Origin: Carboxylicivirga litoralis
GTDB taxonomy: Bacteria; Bacteroidota; Bacteroidia; Bacteroidales; Marinilabiliaceae
DNA length: 64,000 bases
NCBI RefSeq assembly: GCF_025499605.1
Contig: NZ_JAFMVC010000019.1
Span: 1 to 64,000, forward strand
Direction of reading: 5' to 3'
Positions 62,229 through 64,000 of the stretch are shown piece after piece. The notes under the pieces were generated by a model. That model saw only the letters and a program-made list of their open reading frames with translations, was not told the origin of the DNA and searched no databases. A program made the position numbers and the translations under genes. Position 1 is the first letter of the stretch. Each line of letters begins with the position of its first letter.

Positions 62229-62810
62229 TTAGAGGCCGTCTTCTCTTTCTGAAATCCAATCTTTATATCTTAATTTCAACTTGTCACGGCTCACTGTTGA
62301 GTCCATAATAATGTCTATTCCACCGTCATATGGAGCAACTATACAATGCTTCGCTGGACAAATGAACATAGCATGGAATTCATCGTCCGCAATTGCTCTT
62401 AACATTTCATTTTTGTTGTCCGACTGCCATTTTTCAACTCTTATAAAGATGTCAAAGTACATTTCGTCTTCATATTCTTCTGGTCGTTCTTTCGTCAGGT
62501 TTATAGTCAAGGCCTTATTAAACTCCCCAAAGTCTGTTTGGTCCGTAGGTTTGTCGTTTGTTAAGTGGTTAGAATAAAGTCCATAAACTATTACAAACTC
62601 AGTTTTTTCGCCAATTAAATCTTCAATTAGTTGATTTTGCCTGTCAAGTATGATTTTATATTCATCTTCAGTTTCTGCATACCTTTTAGATTCTGGAAGA
62701 CTGTGAATTCTGAACCAACGATTTTCATATATCCATTTAAGCTCGTGTCTGATTGGAAACGAGTTCGGATATTCTTTTTGCCAAAACCTTATGAATTCTG
62801 CGTCTTTCAT
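62229..62810 (-). CDS. DUF3885-type hypothetical protein
   Basis: A 193-residue soluble protein of unknown function. The N-terminal motif RWFRIHSLPESKRYAETEDEYKIIL and the C-terminal YDGGIDIIMDSTVSRDKLKLRYKDWISEREDGL match what I recall of the DUF3885 family, found in scattered copies in Bacteroidota and Firmicutes. No signal peptide or membrane segment is present. The codon use is visibly more AT-rich than in the genes to the left. Two-hairpin repeats flank it in the same orientation (62083-62151 and 62850-62919), giving it the look of a mobile cassette. Confidence 0.8.
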   Translation of the reverse strand: MKDAEFIRFWQKEYPNSFPIRHELKWIYENRWFRIHSLPESKRYAETEDEYKIILDRQNQLIEDLIGEKTEFVIVYGLYSNHLTNDKPTDQTDFGEFNKALTINLTKERPEEYEDEMYFDIFIRVEKWQSDNKNEMLRAIADDEFHAMFICPAKHCIVAPYDGGIDIIMDSTVSRDKLKLRYKDWISEREDGL

Positions 62811-62849
62811 TTTTTTTATGCACTACAACTAGCCTATATAAAGCCCTAT

Positions 62850-62919
62850 GCTGCCGCACGAGTCCTCTCGTGTGGTTTGTTGTTTAGAATATCACGCGAA
62901 AGGATTCGCGCGATAGCGG
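62850..62919 (+). repeat. Two-hairpin repeat, copy 2
   Basis: Hairpin 1 is CACGAG-TCCT-CTCGTG (62857-62872). Hairpin 2 is ATCACGCGAA (62891-62900) with TTCGCGCGAT (62905-62914) around AGGA, one A-C mismatch. A conserved GTTTGTTGTTTAGAAT joins the two. It lies 40 bp before the DUF3885-type start on the minus strand. Confidence 0.85.
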
Positions 62920-63019
62920 TGTTATCGATTTCTGAGCATTCGAAATCAGAAACAATTCTGATAATATTATTATAATTAAAACTCTCATGGTTTGGTTTTG
63001 TCTTATGCTGTACCCCTAG

Positions 63020-63138
63020 GCTGCCGCGCGAGTCCTCTCGTGTAGTTTGTTATTTAGAATATCACGCGAAAAGATTCGCGCGATAGCGGTGGTTTGTAAT
63101 TTAAAATGTCATGCTAAAGGATTCACACGATAGGGGGG
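63020..63138 (+). repeat. Two-hairpin repeat, copy 3, with a tandem partial copy
   Basis: Copy 3 (63020-63089) is nearly identical to 62850-62919, at a distance of exactly 170 bp. Directly after it, 63091-63138 repeats the joining segment and a decayed hairpin 2 (GGATTCACACGATAG). It ends 17 bp before the stop codon of the QueC-like gene. The 100 bp between copies 2 and 3 hold a small inverted repeat (TTTCTGA / TCAGAAA, about 62930-62952) but no gene. Confidence 0.85.
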
Positions 63139-63154
63139 TATTGGCTATAATGTT

Positions 63155-63745
63155 CTATTCAATCTTTAATTCCTGTTTAACTTTTAGTTGTTTTTTACAT
63201 CCAGGACATGTGCCACATGCAATATTCGAAATGTGACAGGAGTGAGCAAGTAAAAGCAGTTCATGAGGAACATTATACTTTAGGACTAGTTCGTGTGTTT
63301 GATATTGTAAAGTTTCGCACTTAACTTTTATACTTCCTTCTTGGTAAATTGAAAGAGCATTAATCATTTTATAAAATTCATAAGTTCCATCTTTGTGGAA
63401 AGAATCGTTTTTTACGGACGCTAAATGTATTTCATTGACTTGGTCCTTAATGGCTTGCATTAAGCTTAAGGTTATTAAAAGTTGATTTCTAAAGGGCCAC
63501 CATTCTTTGGACGGAGCAATAGTATGTGCTTTTTGGTTGATGAGTAACCCACTTCCTAAGTCACTACAATCAATATCAATTTGTTTATGATTTATATTTA
63601 GAATTTTGCAAACTTTTTCTGATATAAGAAGTTCCCTTTTAGCACATGCTTGCCCATAATTGATAGTATATGCAAAATCTGGCTTTAGGTAGTATGTTAA
63701 GGCAATTGAGTCCATGCCTCCTGATAGTAAGACTGCTTTTTTCAT
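63155..63745 (-). CDS. QueC-like PP-loop ATPase (7-cyano-7-deazaguanine synthase family)
   Basis: A 196-residue protein of the QueC/ExsB family, which makes preQ0 from 7-carboxy-7-deazaguanine with ATP and ammonia. The start is ATG 63745, in an ATGA overlap with the upstream gene. The PP-loop SGGMDS is at residues 8-13, then TINYGQACAKREL, PFRNQLLITLSLMQA and INALSI; the zinc site is kept with Cys170, Cys177, Cys180 and Cys183 (CGTCPGC). It is about 25-30 residues shorter than housekeeping QueC. No queD, queE or queF is near; its partner is a deoxyribosyltransferase-like gene. In other bacteria QueC homologues serve in DNA modification and anti-phage systems (for example Qat and type IV CBASS), so a role in defence or base metabolism is possible. 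Confidence 0.8.
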   Translation of the reverse strand: MKKAVLLSGGMDSIALTYYLKPDFAYTINYGQACAKRELLISEKVCKILNINHKQIDIDCSDLGSGLLINQKAHTIAPSKEWWPFRNQLLITLSLMQAIKDQVNEIHLASVKNDSFHKDGTYEFYKMINALSIYQEGSIKVKCETLQYQTHELVLKYNVPHELLLLAHSCHISNIACGTCPGCKKQLKVKQELKIE

Positions 63746-64000
63746 AGACTCCAAATTGTATTATAGATTGCACTTGTTAAATCTTCAAATGAAGTATAAT
63801 CGCCAGCTTTCAGCATAAGAAGTGAATCATTACTTTCAGTTTTGTTATATCCAATTATTTTTTTCCCTTTAGCCATAGCATACCCTAATTCTATTAATGT
63901 TCCAGAATCTAATCCGTCAACGATAGCAAAAATAATATCCGCTTTTTCAATGCCTTCTAAATCTTCAGTTGCGATTTCTTTATTATTGCCAATTCCAACA
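63742..64000 (-). CDS. Nucleoside 2-deoxyribosyltransferase-like protein, partial
   Basis: The 85 C-terminal residues of a gene that runs off the window. They read KADIIFAIVDGLDSGTLIEL then GYAMAKGKKIIGYN, the central motif of nucleoside 2-deoxyribosyltransferases (PF05014 type); the Glu in IELGYA matches the catalytic Glu of the characterised enzymes. These enzymes cleave or exchange the base of deoxynucleosides or nucleotides. The TGA stop overlaps the ATG of the QueC-like gene (ATGA), so the two are translationally coupled. The N-terminal part, with the other substrate motifs, is beyond the window. Confidence 0.75.
   Translation of the reverse strand, partial: VGIGNNKEIATEDLEGIEKADIIFAIVDGLDSGTLIELGYAMAKGKKIIGYNKTESNDSLLMLKAGDYTSFEDLTSAIYNTIWSL

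Noticed and set aside
62061-62252. 63-residue plus-strand frame over the first two-hairpin repeat
   Set aside because: It lies across the repeat, has no family pattern and overlaps the end of the DUF3885-type gene.
62083-63138. Calling the two-hairpin repeats integron attC sites
   Set aside because: The layout is suggestive but the GTTRRRY/RYYYAAC core sites are not evident and no integrase is in the window; reported only as an unexplained repeat family.
63155-64000. Calling the QueC-like pair a known defence system such as Qat or type IV CBASS
   Set aside because: The other required genes (ATPase and TatD-like for Qat; cyclase, TGT-like and glycosylase for CBASS) are not visible.

Overview
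The window comes from a low-GC member of the Bacteroidota. The signs are a SusC/SusD pair with surface lipoproteins, type IX secretion (T9SS) C-terminal tails on secreted proteins, LytS/LytTR-type two-component systems, a SAM-independent mix of housekeeping genes in the order usual for this phylum, TAnnTTTG-type promoter boxes instead of sigma70 ones, and few Shine-Dalgarno sites. A member of the Bacteroidia such as the Marinilabiliales is my best guess, but that is only an impression.

Layout. Positions 1-10.5 kb hold an alpha-glucan (starch/maltodextrin) utilisation locus: a LacI-type operator and promoter, susC, susD, susE-like and susF-like lipoproteins, then a terminator and a secreted GH13 amylase. 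From 10.6 to 17.7 kb are a short sugar transferase, pcm, a four-helix-bundle gene that looks inserted, an MBL hydrolase, gcvP and a DUF4097-type protein. From 17.9 to 28 kb lie a PAS-like protein and two giant genes of unknown function, the first with a Tat signal; a degenerate 21-bp array follows them. From 28.4 to 41.7 kb is housekeeping: ddl, rluD, a PASTA protein, rpmH, rsmG, an ECF sigma factor, a GT2, tgt, an LptF/G permease, an acyl-CoA carboxyltransferase with its biotin carrier, ispE and dnaB. From 41.7 to 48.4 kb two secreted proteins stand divergent to a hybrid-length sensor kinase and a LytTR regulator. From 48.4 to 57.7 kb are a diflavin reductase and a five-gene operon (adaptor, RND pump, TolC-like channel, LytS kinase, LytTR regulator). 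From 58 to 62 kb are a transglutaminase-like secreted protein and a nucleic-acid methylase-like protein. From 62 kb to the end the sequence turns AT-rich and cassette-like: a DUF3885-type gene and a QueC-like/deoxyribosyltransferase-like pair separated by copies of a two-hairpin repeat.

The strongest unexplained signals are (a) the two-hairpin repeats bracketing orphan genes at 62.1-63.1 kb together with the QueC-like/NDT-like pair, (b) the two giant genes at 18.7-28.0 kb, and (c) a set of degenerate short-period arrays (7, 8 and 21 bp) in the intergenic DNA, several of which run right up to the stop codon of a gene. No tRNA, rRNA, CRISPR array or complete insertion sequence was seen.
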